From Actinomyces polynesiensis (GTDB lineage: Bacteria; Actinomycetota; Actinomycetes; Actinomycetales; Actinomycetaceae), in NCBI RefSeq assembly GCF_000820725.1, contig NZ_CCXH01000091.1, positions 1 to 39,140 on the forward strand: a DNA stretch of 39,140 nt. The letters run 5' to 3'. Under the pieces are notes generated by a model, which was not told the DNA's origin, did not search any database, and was given only the letters and a program-made list of their open reading frames with translations. This document shows positions 8,125 to 16,782 of this stretch, piece after piece (position 1 is the stretch's first letter; each line of letters begins with the position of its first letter). Position numbers and translations under genes: made by a program.

Positions 8125-9057
8125 ATGGCTCTGACGGCAGTCCGGGAGCGACCGGAGGTTGACCGCGAGGTGCGCAGACGGCGCCGGGAGGACGTGCGGG
8201 GGTGGGCGTGGGCCACTCCGGCCACCGTGCTCCTCGTCCTCCTGTACATCGCCCCCATCGTCCTGGTCGTCATCATGTCGGTGTCGAAGTGGTCGCTCCT
8301 CGGCGGGAACCAGGGAGTGAACTTCCCCGGCAACTACTCCAAGGTCCTCACCGATCCCCTGCTGGGGCAGGCGGTGTGGTTCACGCTGAAGTACACGGTG
8401 ATCACGACGCTGATCGTCATGCCCCTCGCCCTGGGACTGGCCCTGCTGGTCCAGGAGTCGCGCAGGTGGAACAACTTCCTGCGCACGGCGATCCTGCTGC
8501 CCTCCGCCATGGGCATCGCCTCCGCGTCCCTGTTGTTCTACGCGCTCTACTCCCCCCAGGTCGGGCCGTTGAACCCCCTGCTGGACAGGCTCGGGATCAT
8601 GGACGCCTCGAACTCGATCCTCGGCACACCCGACGGAGCCCTGTGGGCCACCGTGCTGCTGGTGACCTGGCGCTTCACCGGCTTCTACATGCTGTTGCTG
8701 ATGGTCGGGCTCCAGGCCATCCCCCAGGACGTCTACGAGGCAGCAACCATCGACGGAGCCGGCCGCTGGAGGACCTTCGCCTCCATCACCTTTCCCCTGC
8801 TCAAACCCACTTTCGCCATGAGTCTGATCATGTCGATCACCGGGTCGCTGCTGGCGTTCGACCAGTTCTACATCCTCACCAAGGGCGGCCCCAACAACTC
8901 CACGATGACCGTGGTGCTGCTGATCTACAAGTACGCCTTCGAGACCAAGCGGGACCTCGGGATGGCAGCGGCCCTGTCCGTCCTGGTCCTCATCGCCCTG
9001 GTCGTCATCAATGCCCTGCAGCTGAAGACCATGGGCCTCGCGGACGAGGAGGAGTAG
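8125..9057 (+). CDS. Sugar ABC transporter permease, MalF/UgpA type
   Basis: A 310-residue inner-membrane permease with a charged cytoplasmic N-terminus and about six hydrophobic helices, the first at ATPATVLLVLLYIAPIVLVV. The EAA loop that docks the ATPase is EAATIDGAGRWRTFASITF, followed by PLLKPTF. The start is supported by AGGAAGGA ahead of the ATG. The gene follows the binding protein after 99 bases containing a strong hairpin and is six bases from the second permease. Together the two permeases form the channel. Confidence 0.94.
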   Translation: MALTAVRERPEVDREVRRRRREDVRGWAWATPATVLLVLLYIAPIVLVVIMSVSKWSLLGGNQGVNFPGNYSKVLTDPLLGQAVWFTLKYTVITTLIVMPLALGLALLVQESRRWNNFLRTAILLPSAMGIASASLLFYALYSPQVGPLNPLLDRLGIMDASNSILGTPDGALWATVLLVTWRFTGFYMLLLMVGLQAIPQDVYEAATIDGAGRWRTFASITFPLLKPTFAMSLIMSITGSLLAFDQFYILTKGGPNNSTMTVVLLIYKYAFETKRDLGMAAALSVLVLIALVVINALQLKTMGLADEEE

Positions 9058-9063
9058 TCGTCC

Positions 9064-9885
9064 ATGCACACCAAGACCACAGCCGAGAAGGTCACCTTCC
9101 ACCTCACCACCGGCGTCCTCGCCCTCGGCTTCCTCGCGCCGATCATCTGGACGGTCATCGCCTCCGTACAACCCAGCCCGGGCACGAACCAGACGGACGG
9201 ATTCGGTCTCGGCAACTTCCTGACCCTGGTCCACTACGGCAACGGCCTGGGTTCCTACCTGCGCAACTCGGTGATCGTCACCCTCGTGGCGGTCCTGGCG
9301 ACCCTGGTGGTCTCGGCGACGGGTGGGTACGCCTTCGCCCGTTTCCGCTTCCGTGGGAAGAACCAGCTGTTCGTGCTGGTCCTGTCGGTGATGATGGTCC
9401 CCTACGCCGCCCTGCTGATCCCCCTGATCGTGTGGATGAAGACCCTGCACCTGCAGAACTCCCTGATCGGCGTCGGACTGGTCATCACCCTCTTCCAGCT
9501 GCCCTTCGGCGTGTTCATGATGCGCAACGCCTTCGCGGCGATCCCCCGCGACCTCGAGGAGGCTGCGCTCATCGACGGGTGCGGGGGCATCGGGGCCTTC
9601 TGGCGCATCCTCCTGCCGGCCGTGCGCCCCTCACTGGTGACGGTCGCGCTGATCTCCTTCCTGGCGGCCTGGAACGACTTCATGGTCTCCCTCTACCTGG
9701 TGAGCATGGACAAGGCGCCCCTGCCCCTGGCCATGGTCAACATGCGTCAACAGACCATGGGCGTCATCGACTACGGCCTCACCACGGCAGGGGTCGTGGT
9801 GCTCACCATCCCTGCGGCGATCCTGTTCATCGCCCTCCAGAAGTACTTCGTCAAGGGCTTCACCTCAGGGGCGGTCAAGGGATGA
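9064..9885 (+). CDS. Sugar ABC transporter permease, MalG type
   Basis: A 273-residue permease, partner of the upstream MalF-type protein. It shows the EAA-loop motif EEAALIDGCGGIGAFWRILL and PAVRPSLVTVALI, and ends with the family-typical LQKYFVKGFTSGAVKG. It starts six bases after the previous stop. Its stop overlaps an in-frame ATG of the following GH127 frame (ATGA at 9882), which could allow coupled translation, although a better start for that gene lies further on. Confidence 0.94.
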   Translation: MHTKTTAEKVTFHLTTGVLALGFLAPIIWTVIASVQPSPGTNQTDGFGLGNFLTLVHYGNGLGSYLRNSVIVTLVAVLATLVVSATGGYAFARFRFRGKNQLFVLVLSVMMVPYAALLIPLIVWMKTLHLQNSLIGVGLVITLFQLPFGVFMMRNAFAAIPRDLEEAALIDGCGGIGAFWRILLPAVRPSLVTVALISFLAAWNDFMVSLYLVSMDKAPLPLAMVNMRQQTMGVIDYGLTTAGVVVLTIPAAILFIALQKYFVKGFTSGAVKG

Positions 9886-9995
9886 ACGCCGGTCCGCCCT
9901 CGACCCCGATGCCGTCCCCCACACGACCGTCATCCCCGACGACCGACCACGAGACCCCGGGCACCGACGTGCGCCCGGCACACAGGAGGTGCCAC

Positions 9996-11918
9996 GTGGA
10001 CCACCCACGCACCCGACCCGGCCCCGTCGCCCCAGTGGTGCCCGGTCACTCGACCCTGTCCCCCCTGGGCATCGACGAGGTCACCCTCCGACACGGCTTC
10101 TGGGGGGAGCGCCAGGAGGTCAACGCCTCCGCGACCATCCCCCACTGCGAGCACTGGGAGGAACGGGTCGGCTGGATCGGGAACTTCGCACTGACCGCCC
10201 AGGGGCGCGTCGGTTCCGAGCGCCATGGGCGCGAGTTCGTCGACTCCGACGTCCACAAACTCCTGGAGGCCATGTCCTGGGAGGTCGGGCGCGCCCACGA
10301 CCCGGCGCTGGAGGGCGACCTCGAGGCCCTCGCCGCCACCGTCGCTTCCGCCCAGGACCCGGACGGCTACCTCAACACCCGCTTCGGGCACGAGGGCGAG
10401 GCCCCGCGCTACTCCGACCTCGAATGGGGACACGAGCTCTACTGCTACGGACACCTCATCCAGGCCGGCGTCGCGCGCCTGCGCACCGGGCATGACGACA
10501 CCCTCAGCCGCACCGCCCTGCGGGCGGCGGACCACGTGTGTGACGTCTTCGGCGAGGACGGCATCCGCTCCGTGTGCGGACACCCCGAGATCGAGATGGC
10601 CCTGGTGGAGCTGTACCGGGTCACCGGGGAACGGCGTTACCTCGACCAGGCACGGCTCTTCATCGACCGGCGCGGGCTGGGGACGCTCGGTCCGATCGAG
10701 TTCGGACCGGAGTACTTCCAGGACGACATCCCCTTCAGGCAGGCCCGGGTCCTCCGCGGGCATGCAGTGCGTGCCCTCTACCTGTGCGCGGGTGCGATCG
10801 ACGTGGCGGTGGAGACGGGGGACGCGGAACTCCTGGAGGCAGCGCGACGCCAGTACGACGCAGCACTCGCCCGACGCACCTTCATCACCGGCGGAATGGG
10901 CTCCCACCACCAGGACGAGGCCTTCGGGGAGGACTTCGAGCTGCCGCCGGACCGCTCCTACTGCGAGACCTGCGCCGGGATCGCCTCTGTCATGGTGGCC
11001 TGGCGGCTGCTGCTCGCCACGGGTGATGGGGGTTACGCCGATGTCATCGAGAGGACCCTGTTCAACGTGGTGGCGACCTCGCCCTCGTCGGACGGACGGT
11101 CCTTCTTCTACGCCAACCCGCTGCACAAGCGCGTGCCGGGTGAGGCGGTGGAACCCGACGCGGAGAGCACGCGGGCGAGCACGCAACTGCGGGCGCCCTG
11201 GTTCGAGGTCTCCTGCTGCCCGACCAACATCTCCCGCACACTGGCGTCACTGGGCGCCTACGTCGCAGCACTCGACGCGGACGGGATCCGGATCCTGCAG
11301 TACACACCGGCGGAGATCCGCACGCACCTGGTGGACGGCCGGCCCTTCGGCCTGCGCGTGGAGACCGACTACCCCACCTCGGGAAGGATCAGGATCACCG
11401 TCCTCGAGGCACCCCGGGGGACCTCGACCATCAGCCTGCGCATCCCCGCCTGGTCGACCGGCGCGAGCCTGGACGGCGTGCCCGTCGGCGTCGGGGAGGC
11501 GCGGGTCGAGCGGGAGTTCCACGAGGGCGACACCCTCGACCTCGACCTCGACGTGACGCCGCGGGTGACTCTGCCCGACGACCGCATCGACGCGGTGCGT
11601 GGGTGCGTGGCCGTCGAGCGTGGACCCCTGGTCATGTGCGCGGAGTCCACCGAACTCGGCGGGCGCGATGTCGCAGACATCCTCGTCGACCCCTCCACCC
11701 GCCTGAGGGACGAGGGCGACCGGGTGCTCGTCACCGGGCGGGCCGCGGCCCACCGGGACACCGCCTGGCCCTACGCGGAGGCCGACGCCGCGGGTCGTGG
11801 TGGACGACCGGGAGGGGACCTCGACCTCGCGTTGATCCCCTATCACCGGTGGGGCGAGAAGGGACCGTCAACCATGCGGGTGTGGATCCCGACCACGACC
11901 TCCCTGCCGGGAGCCTGA
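9996..11918 (+). CDS. GH127 beta-L-arabinofuranosidase
   Basis: A 640-residue glycoside hydrolase of family GH127 (formerly DUF1680), which removes beta-L-arabinofuranose from plant glycans and glycoproteins. GTG 9996 is chosen because a perfect AGGAGGT sits five bases before it; the frame is also open back to an ATG at 9882 that overlaps the permease stop. In the characterised enzyme HypBA1 the key residues are Glu322, Glu338, Cys340, Cys417 and Cys418. Here Glu308 (in HHQDEAFGED) and Glu324-Thr-Cys326 keep the same 16-residue spacing, and Cys407-Cys408 (EVSCCPTNI) supply the nucleophile and zinc ligands. There is no signal peptide, so it should act in the cytoplasm on imported oligosaccharides. 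This is the only enzyme of the locus and defines its likely substrate. Confidence 0.93.
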   Translation: MDHPRTRPGPVAPVVPGHSTLSPLGIDEVTLRHGFWGERQEVNASATIPHCEHWEERVGWIGNFALTAQGRVGSERHGREFVDSDVHKLLEAMSWEVGRAHDPALEGDLEALAATVASAQDPDGYLNTRFGHEGEAPRYSDLEWGHELYCYGHLIQAGVARLRTGHDDTLSRTALRAADHVCDVFGEDGIRSVCGHPEIEMALVELYRVTGERRYLDQARLFIDRRGLGTLGPIEFGPEYFQDDIPFRQARVLRGHAVRALYLCAGAIDVAVETGDAELLEAARRQYDAALARRTFITGGMGSHHQDEAFGEDFELPPDRSYCETCAGIASVMVAWRLLLATGDGGYADVIERTLFNVVATSPSSDGRSFFYANPLHKRVPGEAVEPDAESTRASTQLRAPWFEVSCCPTNISRTLASLGAYVAALDADGIRILQYTPAEIRTHLVDGRPFGLRVETDYPTSGRIRITVLEAPRGTSTISLRIPAWSTGASLDGVPVGVGEARVEREFHEGDTLDLDLDVTPRVTLPDDRIDAVRGCVAVERGPLVMCAESTELGGRDVADILVDPSTRLRDEGDRVLVTGRAAAHRDTAWPYAEADAAGRGGRPGGDLDLALIPYHRWGEKGPSTMRVWIPTTTSLPGA

Positions 11919-12000
11919 ACGACGTCCCCCCGGCGCCGGCCGCCTGCCGCGGGGACGGTCCGCGGCCGGGCACGGGTTGCGTCCTGGGAGCAGCAGGGGG

Positions 12001-12115
12001 ACGGACCTCGGAGCGCAGGCCGTGCGGACCTCGGGGTCGGAACAGTGCGGACCTCACGCCGAGAACTGAGCGGACTTCGACCCCGGAACTGAGCGGACTT
12101 CGCCGGGGGGTCAGG
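12001..12115. repeat. Five tandem 23-bp units between convergent genes
   Basis: Units start at 12001, 12024, 12047, 12070 and 12093, each exactly 23 bases apart. The common core is GCGGAC(C/T)TCG, and units 2-4 end in (G)GAAC(A/T)G(T/A). Units 3 and 4 are most alike; the first and last are degenerate. The array occupies the gap between the GH127 stop and the TetR stop and its last unit touches the TetR stop codon. Spacing equals the unit length, so it is a direct tandem array rather than a CRISPR. Confidence 0.8.
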
Positions 12116-12827
12116 GTTCGAGGAGGGCGCCGACCAGCATGTCGACGCTGCGCCGGACACGCTCGGGTAGGTCCTCGGGCGCCGCAGTACCCACCAAGGC
12201 CTTGATGATGTCGAGGAAGAGGGTGGCGTAGATCGTGTGGGCGACGTCCTCAACTGCGATACGCGCATTGCGGGGACGGGAGCCGTGGAGCCGGAGGACC
12301 TCCACGATGGCAGCCTCCACCTGGGAGATGCGCGCCGTGGAGGAGGTTCGTCCCTCCTCCGAGCCGAAGAGCACCTCCTTCTCGTAAGCGACCATGTTGC
12401 CCGGGTGGGCCAAGGACTCCTCAGCCAGGGGCTCCAGGATCGCCAGGATCGATTCCTGAACCGTGCGGCCCTGCCTCGCACGCTCGAGCCCCTCCTCCAT
12501 CCCCTCAGCGATGCGCTGGTTCATGACCTCCACGAGCAGCTCCGCCTTGGTCCCCGTGTGCCTGAAGAGCGTTCCCACCCCCACATCGGCAACTGCTGCG
12601 ATCTCCGAGGTGGTCACGCCCTCGTACCCGCGCTCCGCGAAGAGGCGGGAGGCCGCGGCCAGGACACGTGCCCGCCTCTCCTTCTTCTTGCGCTCACGCA
12701 GGCCCGGGCGGGGCAGGACGCCGTGCCCGGGGTCCTCGGCAGTGTCCACGTGCGACCCAGTACCTGCGCCCATTGCCGCCCCTGCTCCTGTCCCCACCAT
12801 GTGCTCCTCGCCCGCCCCTTCCGCCAT
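12111..12827 (-). CDS. TetR-family repressor, divergent from oleate hydratase
   Basis: A 238-residue regulator with a TetR helix-turn-helix at about residues 51-97 (AASRLFAERGYEGVTTSEIA and VGVGTLFRHTGTK) and a variable helical effector domain. The frame is open to 12926, but that ATG lies inside the divergent operator, so ATG 12827 with GGGAG upstream is preferred; ATG 12800 is a further option. The first 45 or so residues are Gly/Ala-rich and probably disordered. Its divergent position and the double GGAG-N4-CTCC palindrome between the genes indicate that it represses the oleate hydratase and itself, presumably until a fatty acid or acyl-CoA binds. The ligand is inference. Confidence 0.88.
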   Translation of the reverse strand: MAEGAGEEHMVGTGAGAAMGAGTGSHVDTAEDPGHGVLPRPGLRERKKKERRARVLAAASRLFAERGYEGVTTSEIAAVADVGVGTLFRHTGTKAELLVEVMNQRIAEGMEEGLERARQGRTVQESILAILEPLAEESLAHPGNMVAYEKEVLFGSEEGRTSSTARISQVEAAIVEVLRLHGSRPRNARIAVEDVAHTIYATLFLDIIKALVGTAAPEDLPERVRRSVDMLVGALLEP

Positions 12828-12901
12828 TGCCCTCACTCCCTGCCCACTCTGGTCGGACCTGCAGGTGGGTTGGAGGAGGGTGCCCCCATCATCCCACATG
12901 C

Positions 12902-12933
12902 GGAGCGTGCTCCAAATGGAGTACACTCCGTTT
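12902..12933. promoter_or_regulatory. Double TetR-type operator
   Basis: Two palindromes of the form GGAG-N4-CTCC lie side by side: GGAGCGTGCTCC (12902-12913) and GGAGTACACTCC (12918-12929), 16 bases apart. The second extends to the 20-base near-perfect dyad AAATGGAGTACACTCCGTTT (12914-12933), a form typical of TetR sites. TACACT at 12922-12927 inside the second palindrome could be the -10 for the oleate hydratase, so binding would block it directly. Confidence 0.75.
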
Positions 12934-12986
12934 TAAGAGGACGTGCCCGGACCCACCGGGTCGCGCAACCAGGAAGGACGACTGCG

Positions 12987-14657
12987 ATGACACGCAAGGC
13001 CTACATGATCGGTACCGGCATCGGGAACCTCGCCGCCGGTATCTACCTGATCCGGGACGGCAAGTGGGACGGGTCCCAGATCACCATGCTCGGGCTGGAG
13101 ACCCACGGCGCGAACGACGGTGCGGCACTGTCCACCTTCGAGAACGAGTACGGCCACAGCCCGCTGGGCAACTCCCGCGGCTTCCTCAACCGCGGAGGCC
13201 GCATGCTCAACGAGGAGACCTACGAGAACTTCTGGGACGTCATGGGCACCGTCCCCTCCCTCGACCACCCCGGGAAGTCCCTGACCGAGGAGATCCTCGA
13301 CTTCGACCACGCCCACCCCACCCACGACGTGGGCCGACTCATCGACTCCGAGGGCCTGCGCATCAAGGGACCCAACTCCTATCAGCACATGCAGTTCACC
13401 AACCGCGAGCGCTACCTGCTCACCAAGCTGATGATGATGCCGGAGTCGCGGGAGTCCGAACTCGACGACATGTCGATCCAGCAGTGGTTCGCCGAGACCC
13501 CCCACTTCTTCACGACGAACTTCTGGTGGATGTGGAAGACGACCTTCGCCTTCAAGGAGGCCTCCTCCGTGGCGGAGCTGCGCCGCTACATGAACCGCAT
13601 GATCCTGGAGTTCTCCCGCATCAACACCCTGGAGGGCGTCACCCGTACCCCCTACAACCAGTACGAGTCCGTCATCCTCCCGATGCGCTCCTACCTCGAG
13701 GACCACGGGGTCACCTTCGTGACGAACCGCAAGGTCACCGAGTTCGTCTTCGCCGACACCCCCCTGCGTGACGACATCATCGTCACGGGCCTGAAGTACG
13801 AGAAGGTCGACGAGGGCGGCGCCGAGGGTGTCATCGAGGTCGGACCCGAGGACCTGGTCTTCGACACCAACGGCTCGATCACCGACTCCACCTCGATCGG
13901 CGACCTGGACACCGCCATCGTGGAGGACCTGCGCTACGCCCCCAGTGCCCTGCTGTGGAAGCAGGCCACCGACCACTTCTACAACCTGGGCAACCCGGAC
14001 AAGTTCTTCGGGGACCGTTCCCAGTCGGAGTGGACGAGCTTCACGGTGACCACCTCCGACCACGCCTTCATCAACGAGATCTCACGCCTGACCAAGCAGC
14101 TGCCGGGCAATGCGCTCAACACCTTCGTCGACTCCTCGTGCCTGATCTCCCTGGTGGTCCACCACCAGCCGCACTACCACGCGCAGACGCCCGAGCAGGG
14201 CGTGTTCTGGGGGTACGCGCTCAAGCCGCGTGAGGTCGGGGACTTCGTGAAGAAGCCCTTCATCGAGATGACCGGACGCGAGATGCTCGAGGAGACCCTG
14301 GGCCACCTCGGCCGCATCGACCACTCCGCCAACCCGGTCTCGTCGCGCACCGAGGAACTGATGGACACGGTCATCAACTGCGTGCCCGCCCACATGCCCT
14401 ACGCCTCGGCCCTGTTCAACCAGCGCACCACGACCGATCGTCCGCTGGTCGTGCCGAAGGGCTCGAAGAACCTGGCCTTCATCAGCCAGTTCGTCGAGAT
14501 GCCCTTCGACATGGTCTTCACCGAGCAGTACTCGGTGCGCGCGGCCCAGGTGGCGGTGTACACGCTCCTCGGCCTGGACCTGCCGCTCACCCCGCTGCAC
14601 CACTACGAGAAGGACCCGAAGGTGCTCGCCAAGGCGACGGTCACCATGTTCCGCTGA
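12987..14657 (+). CDS. ohyA: Oleate hydratase (MCRA family, FAD-dependent)
   Basis: A 556-residue fatty acid hydratase that adds water to the cis-9 double bond of oleate to give 10-hydroxystearate. The FAD-binding N-terminus reads YMIGTGIGNLAAGIYLIRDG. The RGGR motif at 69-72 is followed by MLNEETYENFWD. In the Elizabethkingia enzyme this motif is RGGRE, with the Glu acting in catalysis; here that position is Met73, as I recall for the actinobacterial HFam3 type such as the Rhodococcus erythropolis enzyme. The conserved TPYNQYES motif is at about 221-228. It is shorter than the roughly 640-residue HFam2 enzymes, again as in HFam3. AGGAAGGA precedes the start. It is probably repressed by the divergent TetR protein and serves to detoxify or modify host or dietary unsaturated fatty acids. 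Confidence 0.93.
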   Translation: MTRKAYMIGTGIGNLAAGIYLIRDGKWDGSQITMLGLETHGANDGAALSTFENEYGHSPLGNSRGFLNRGGRMLNEETYENFWDVMGTVPSLDHPGKSLTEEILDFDHAHPTHDVGRLIDSEGLRIKGPNSYQHMQFTNRERYLLTKLMMMPESRESELDDMSIQQWFAETPHFFTTNFWWMWKTTFAFKEASSVAELRRYMNRMILEFSRINTLEGVTRTPYNQYESVILPMRSYLEDHGVTFVTNRKVTEFVFADTPLRDDIIVTGLKYEKVDEGGAEGVIEVGPEDLVFDTNGSITDSTSIGDLDTAIVEDLRYAPSALLWKQATDHFYNLGNPDKFFGDRSQSEWTSFTVTTSDHAFINEISRLTKQLPGNALNTFVDSSCLISLVVHHQPHYHAQTPEQGVFWGYALKPREVGDFVKKPFIEMTGREMLEETLGHLGRIDHSANPVSSRTEELMDTVINCVPAHMPYASALFNQRTTTDRPLVVPKGSKNLAFISQFVEMPFDMVFTEQYSVRAAQVAVYTLLGLDLPLTPLHHYEKDPKVLAKATVTMFR

Positions 14658-14673
14658 CCGGAGCCAACGTCCC

Positions 14674-14703
14674 GGTGCCCCCCGGCCACTGCCGGGGGGC
14701 ACC
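14674..14703 (+). terminator. Terminator hairpin after oleate hydratase
   Basis: A perfect 12-bp G/C-rich stem (GGTGCCCCCCGG with CCGGGGGGCACC) closes on a 6-base loop, 16 bases after the stop. There is no U-run, as is usual for high-GC actinobacteria. Confidence 0.75.
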
Positions 14704-14851
14704 GCCGTGTCCACGGGACACCGCCGCCCAAGGACGTGAGGGCACAATGGGCCCGTACGGACCACGGGACGACCGACGCGGGTACCCGGAACACTGCGCG
14801 CATGGTGGTCCCGGCGACCGGCACGGTGGGTCGGACGGGAAGGGTGACCAC

Positions 14852-15759
14852 ATGGACAGGGCCGAGGTGCAGCGCCGGGAGTCCCACTCCCTGACGGCAT
14901 CCCTGGTGCTGTCCGTGCTCCTCGGTGTCCTCGGGGTGGTCTGGGGCATCACCACCGGGTCCGGGATCGTCCTCTTCGACGGCGTGTACACGATCTTCGG
15001 CACCACCCTGACGGGGGTCTCCATGCTCGCGGGTCGCGCGGCCGGCGGTGCACCGACCCGCACCTTCCCCTTCGGGTTGGTCACCCTGGTCCCCCTGGCC
15101 GTCATCATCCAGGGTGCGGCCCTCCTGGGCGCCCTCGTCCACGCGGCGACCGATGCCGTGGGTACCATCCGGGCGGGAGGCACGGAGGTCTCCCCGGCCC
15201 GGTGGCGGTCTACGGAGCAGTGACCTTCCTCTGCGCGGCCGTCGTGACGTGATGGTTGCTCCGCCGCCGCGAGGGTTCCGACCTGGTCGCTGCCGAGGCC
15301 GAGCAGTGGCGGGCCTCCTGCGTGCTCAGTGCCGTCATCGTGGTGGGGGCCGGGCTCGCGGCCCTCATGGGCGCCCTCGGGTGGTCCGGGGTCAAGCCCT
15401 ACACCGACCCCGCCCTGGTGCTCGTCGTCGCCGCGATGCTGGTCCCGGTCCCGCTGCGGATGATGCGGGCGGGCCTGCTGGAGGTCCTCGAGGCGGCGCC
15501 ACCGGCACCACTGCAGGCCGGCATCGACGAGGCCGTCGAGGCCGCGCGGACCGAGCTCGGGCTCCCCGAACCCCTGGTACGGGCGACGAAGACCGGGACC
15601 CGCGTCTACCTGGAGGTGGTCTTCCTGGTCCCGGACGCCAGTTGCGGGATCGCCGAGGAGGACCGCGTCCGTCACCTCGTCATCGATGCCCTCGAGCCCC
15701 TGGGGTACGAGGTCTGGGCCAACGTCGAGCTCACGATGGACCCGACGCTCGCGGACTGA
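14852..15759 (+). pseudogene. CDF cation efflux transporter, frameshift plus stop
   Basis: A cation diffusion facilitator of about 300 residues, split by two lesions. The N-terminal half, from ATG 14852, has the typical helices, LFDGVYTIFG and FPFG. After TEVSP the homologous frame moves back one base, as if one C were missing from the C4 run at 15192-15195. In that second frame a TGA at 15250-15252 sits where TGG (Trp) would give TWWLLRRRE. The remainder to 15759 covers the last helices and the cytoplasmic metal-binding domain ending VELTMDPTLAD. Either the gene is dead or two base errors are present. If intact it would export divalent metal ions. A CACAAT sequence about 100 bases upstream could be its -10. 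Confidence 0.8.
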
Positions 15760-15846
15760 TGCCTGCACCGCGCCCCGACGGGTGGCTCCGGCGGCAACAC
15801 CTCCGGCGGTCGCGGACCTGTCCCCGGTCGCCCACGGGGGTCCTCC

Positions 15847-16593
15847 TCAGCCGAGCCGGTCACGGAGCGCGTGGAAGTCCACCACGGGGCCTGCACCCGT
15901 CTCCCCCGGCGCACCCCTCGGGCGTGACCGCTTGGCCGCGGTGGGGCCCATGCCGACGAAGCGACAGCCCGCCGCCCGGGCGGCAGCCAGGTCGGAGAGG
16001 GAGTCCCCGACCATCACGGCGGACGAGGCGTCGACGGGTGCGTCCCGACCGAGGAGGGAGAGCGCCAGGTGGATCCCCCGCGGATCGGGTTTGGCACGCT
16101 CGGGACGTCGCGGGTCGCGCCCGATGACGGGTACCTCGGCCAGCGCGGGCAGGGACCGCCGCGCGAGGCGACCCACGCAGGCGGGGGAGTTGTTGGTGAC
16201 GACCGCGAGGGGCCGGTCGGCGTCGACCCATCCGGTGATGACCTCCTCGGCACCGGCCACCAACGGCGCGGTGTCCGCGGCGCGCAGCTCGACCTCGGTG
16301 AGCAGTGCGTCGATCCCGGACAGGAGGGGGTCGGTCCGCAGGGTGTCGGGCTCGGTCGCGGGCCGTGACCAGCTCCCACGCCGCAGCCTGCTCCCACGCC
16401 GTGCGGCAGCCACGCGTGTCGGTGTGGTGAACACGTCCCCGTCCGCGAGGTGCTCCAGTCCGTGCGCCCGGAGCAGGGTTGCCACCCGTCGGTGCAGGGG
16501 GTCCAGGTCGGTGTGCGCGAAGAGCAGGCAGATCGTCCCGTCCAGGTCCAGCAGGACCGGGACGTGGCCTCCGACCACTCCCCGACCGGTCAT
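15847..16593 (-). CDS. HAD-superfamily hydrolase (phosphoglycolate phosphatase-like)
   Basis: A 248-residue haloacid dehalogenase-type phosphatase. Motif I is LLDLDGT (nucleophile Asp16, Asp18), motif II VVTNNS, motif III Lys in ERAKPDP, and motif IV MVGDSLSDLAAA. There is a helical cap between motifs I and II. ATG 16593 is eight bases after a TACCAT on the minus strand, which suggests a leaderless message. It is convergent with the broken CDF gene and divergent from the DJ-1/PfpI gene. The substrate cannot be predicted; phosphoglycolate or a sugar phosphate is typical of the subclass. Confidence 0.87.
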   Translation of the reverse strand: MTGRGVVGGHVPVLLDLDGTICLLFAHTDLDPLHRRVATLLRAHGLEHLADGDVFTTPTRVAAARRGSRLRRGSWSRPATEPDTLRTDPLLSGIDALLTEVELRAADTAPLVAGAEEVITGWVDADRPLAVVTNNSPACVGRLARRSLPALAEVPVIGRDPRRPERAKPDPRGIHLALSLLGRDAPVDASSAVMVGDSLSDLAAARAAGCRFVGMGPTAAKRSRPRGAPGETGAGPVVDFHALRDRLG

Positions 16594-16601
16594 GGACCGG
16601 A

Positions 16602-16607
16602 ATGGTA
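16602..16607 (-). promoter_or_regulatory. -10 element of HAD gene (probable leaderless start)
   Basis: TACCAT on the minus strand ends eight bases before ATG 16593, the distance expected if transcription starts at the ATG. No ribosome-binding sequence fits between them. Confidence 0.4.
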
Positions 16608-16782
16608 CGCGCGGAGGGAACCCGGGGCGCGCCCCCCACCCCACTCGTCCAGTGTGCGGACGGGAGGGCCACGCCGGCGCTCCGCCCGTCGGCCTGCCTG
16701 CGGGCACCTCTCGACCGGCGGTCGGCACCGTCCCCGCATATCGTGGACGGACGCAGCACCACCACGACGAGGAGGCAGCGAC

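Noticed and set aside
7978-9450. Long open frame antisense to the sugar permeases (about 490 codons), and similar ones opposite the antiporter and the SNF2 gene
   Set aside because: They are rich in Gly, Gln, His, Arg and Asp in the pattern made by the opposite strand of high-GC genes, match no family I know and lack ribosome sites. The plus or minus partners have clear family motifs.
9882-9995. GH127 start at ATG 9882 overlapping the permease stop
   Set aside because: Possible by ATGA coupling, but the extra 38 residues are Pro/Thr/Ser-rich and a perfect AGGAGGT precedes GTG 9996. Kept as an alternative only.
12001-12115. CRISPR array
   Set aside because: The 23-base units follow one another without spacers and have drifted from each other; no cas genes are nearby.
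12828-12926. Longer TetR protein starting at 12926
   Set aside because: That ATG lies within the operator palindrome and would put the promoter inside the gene.
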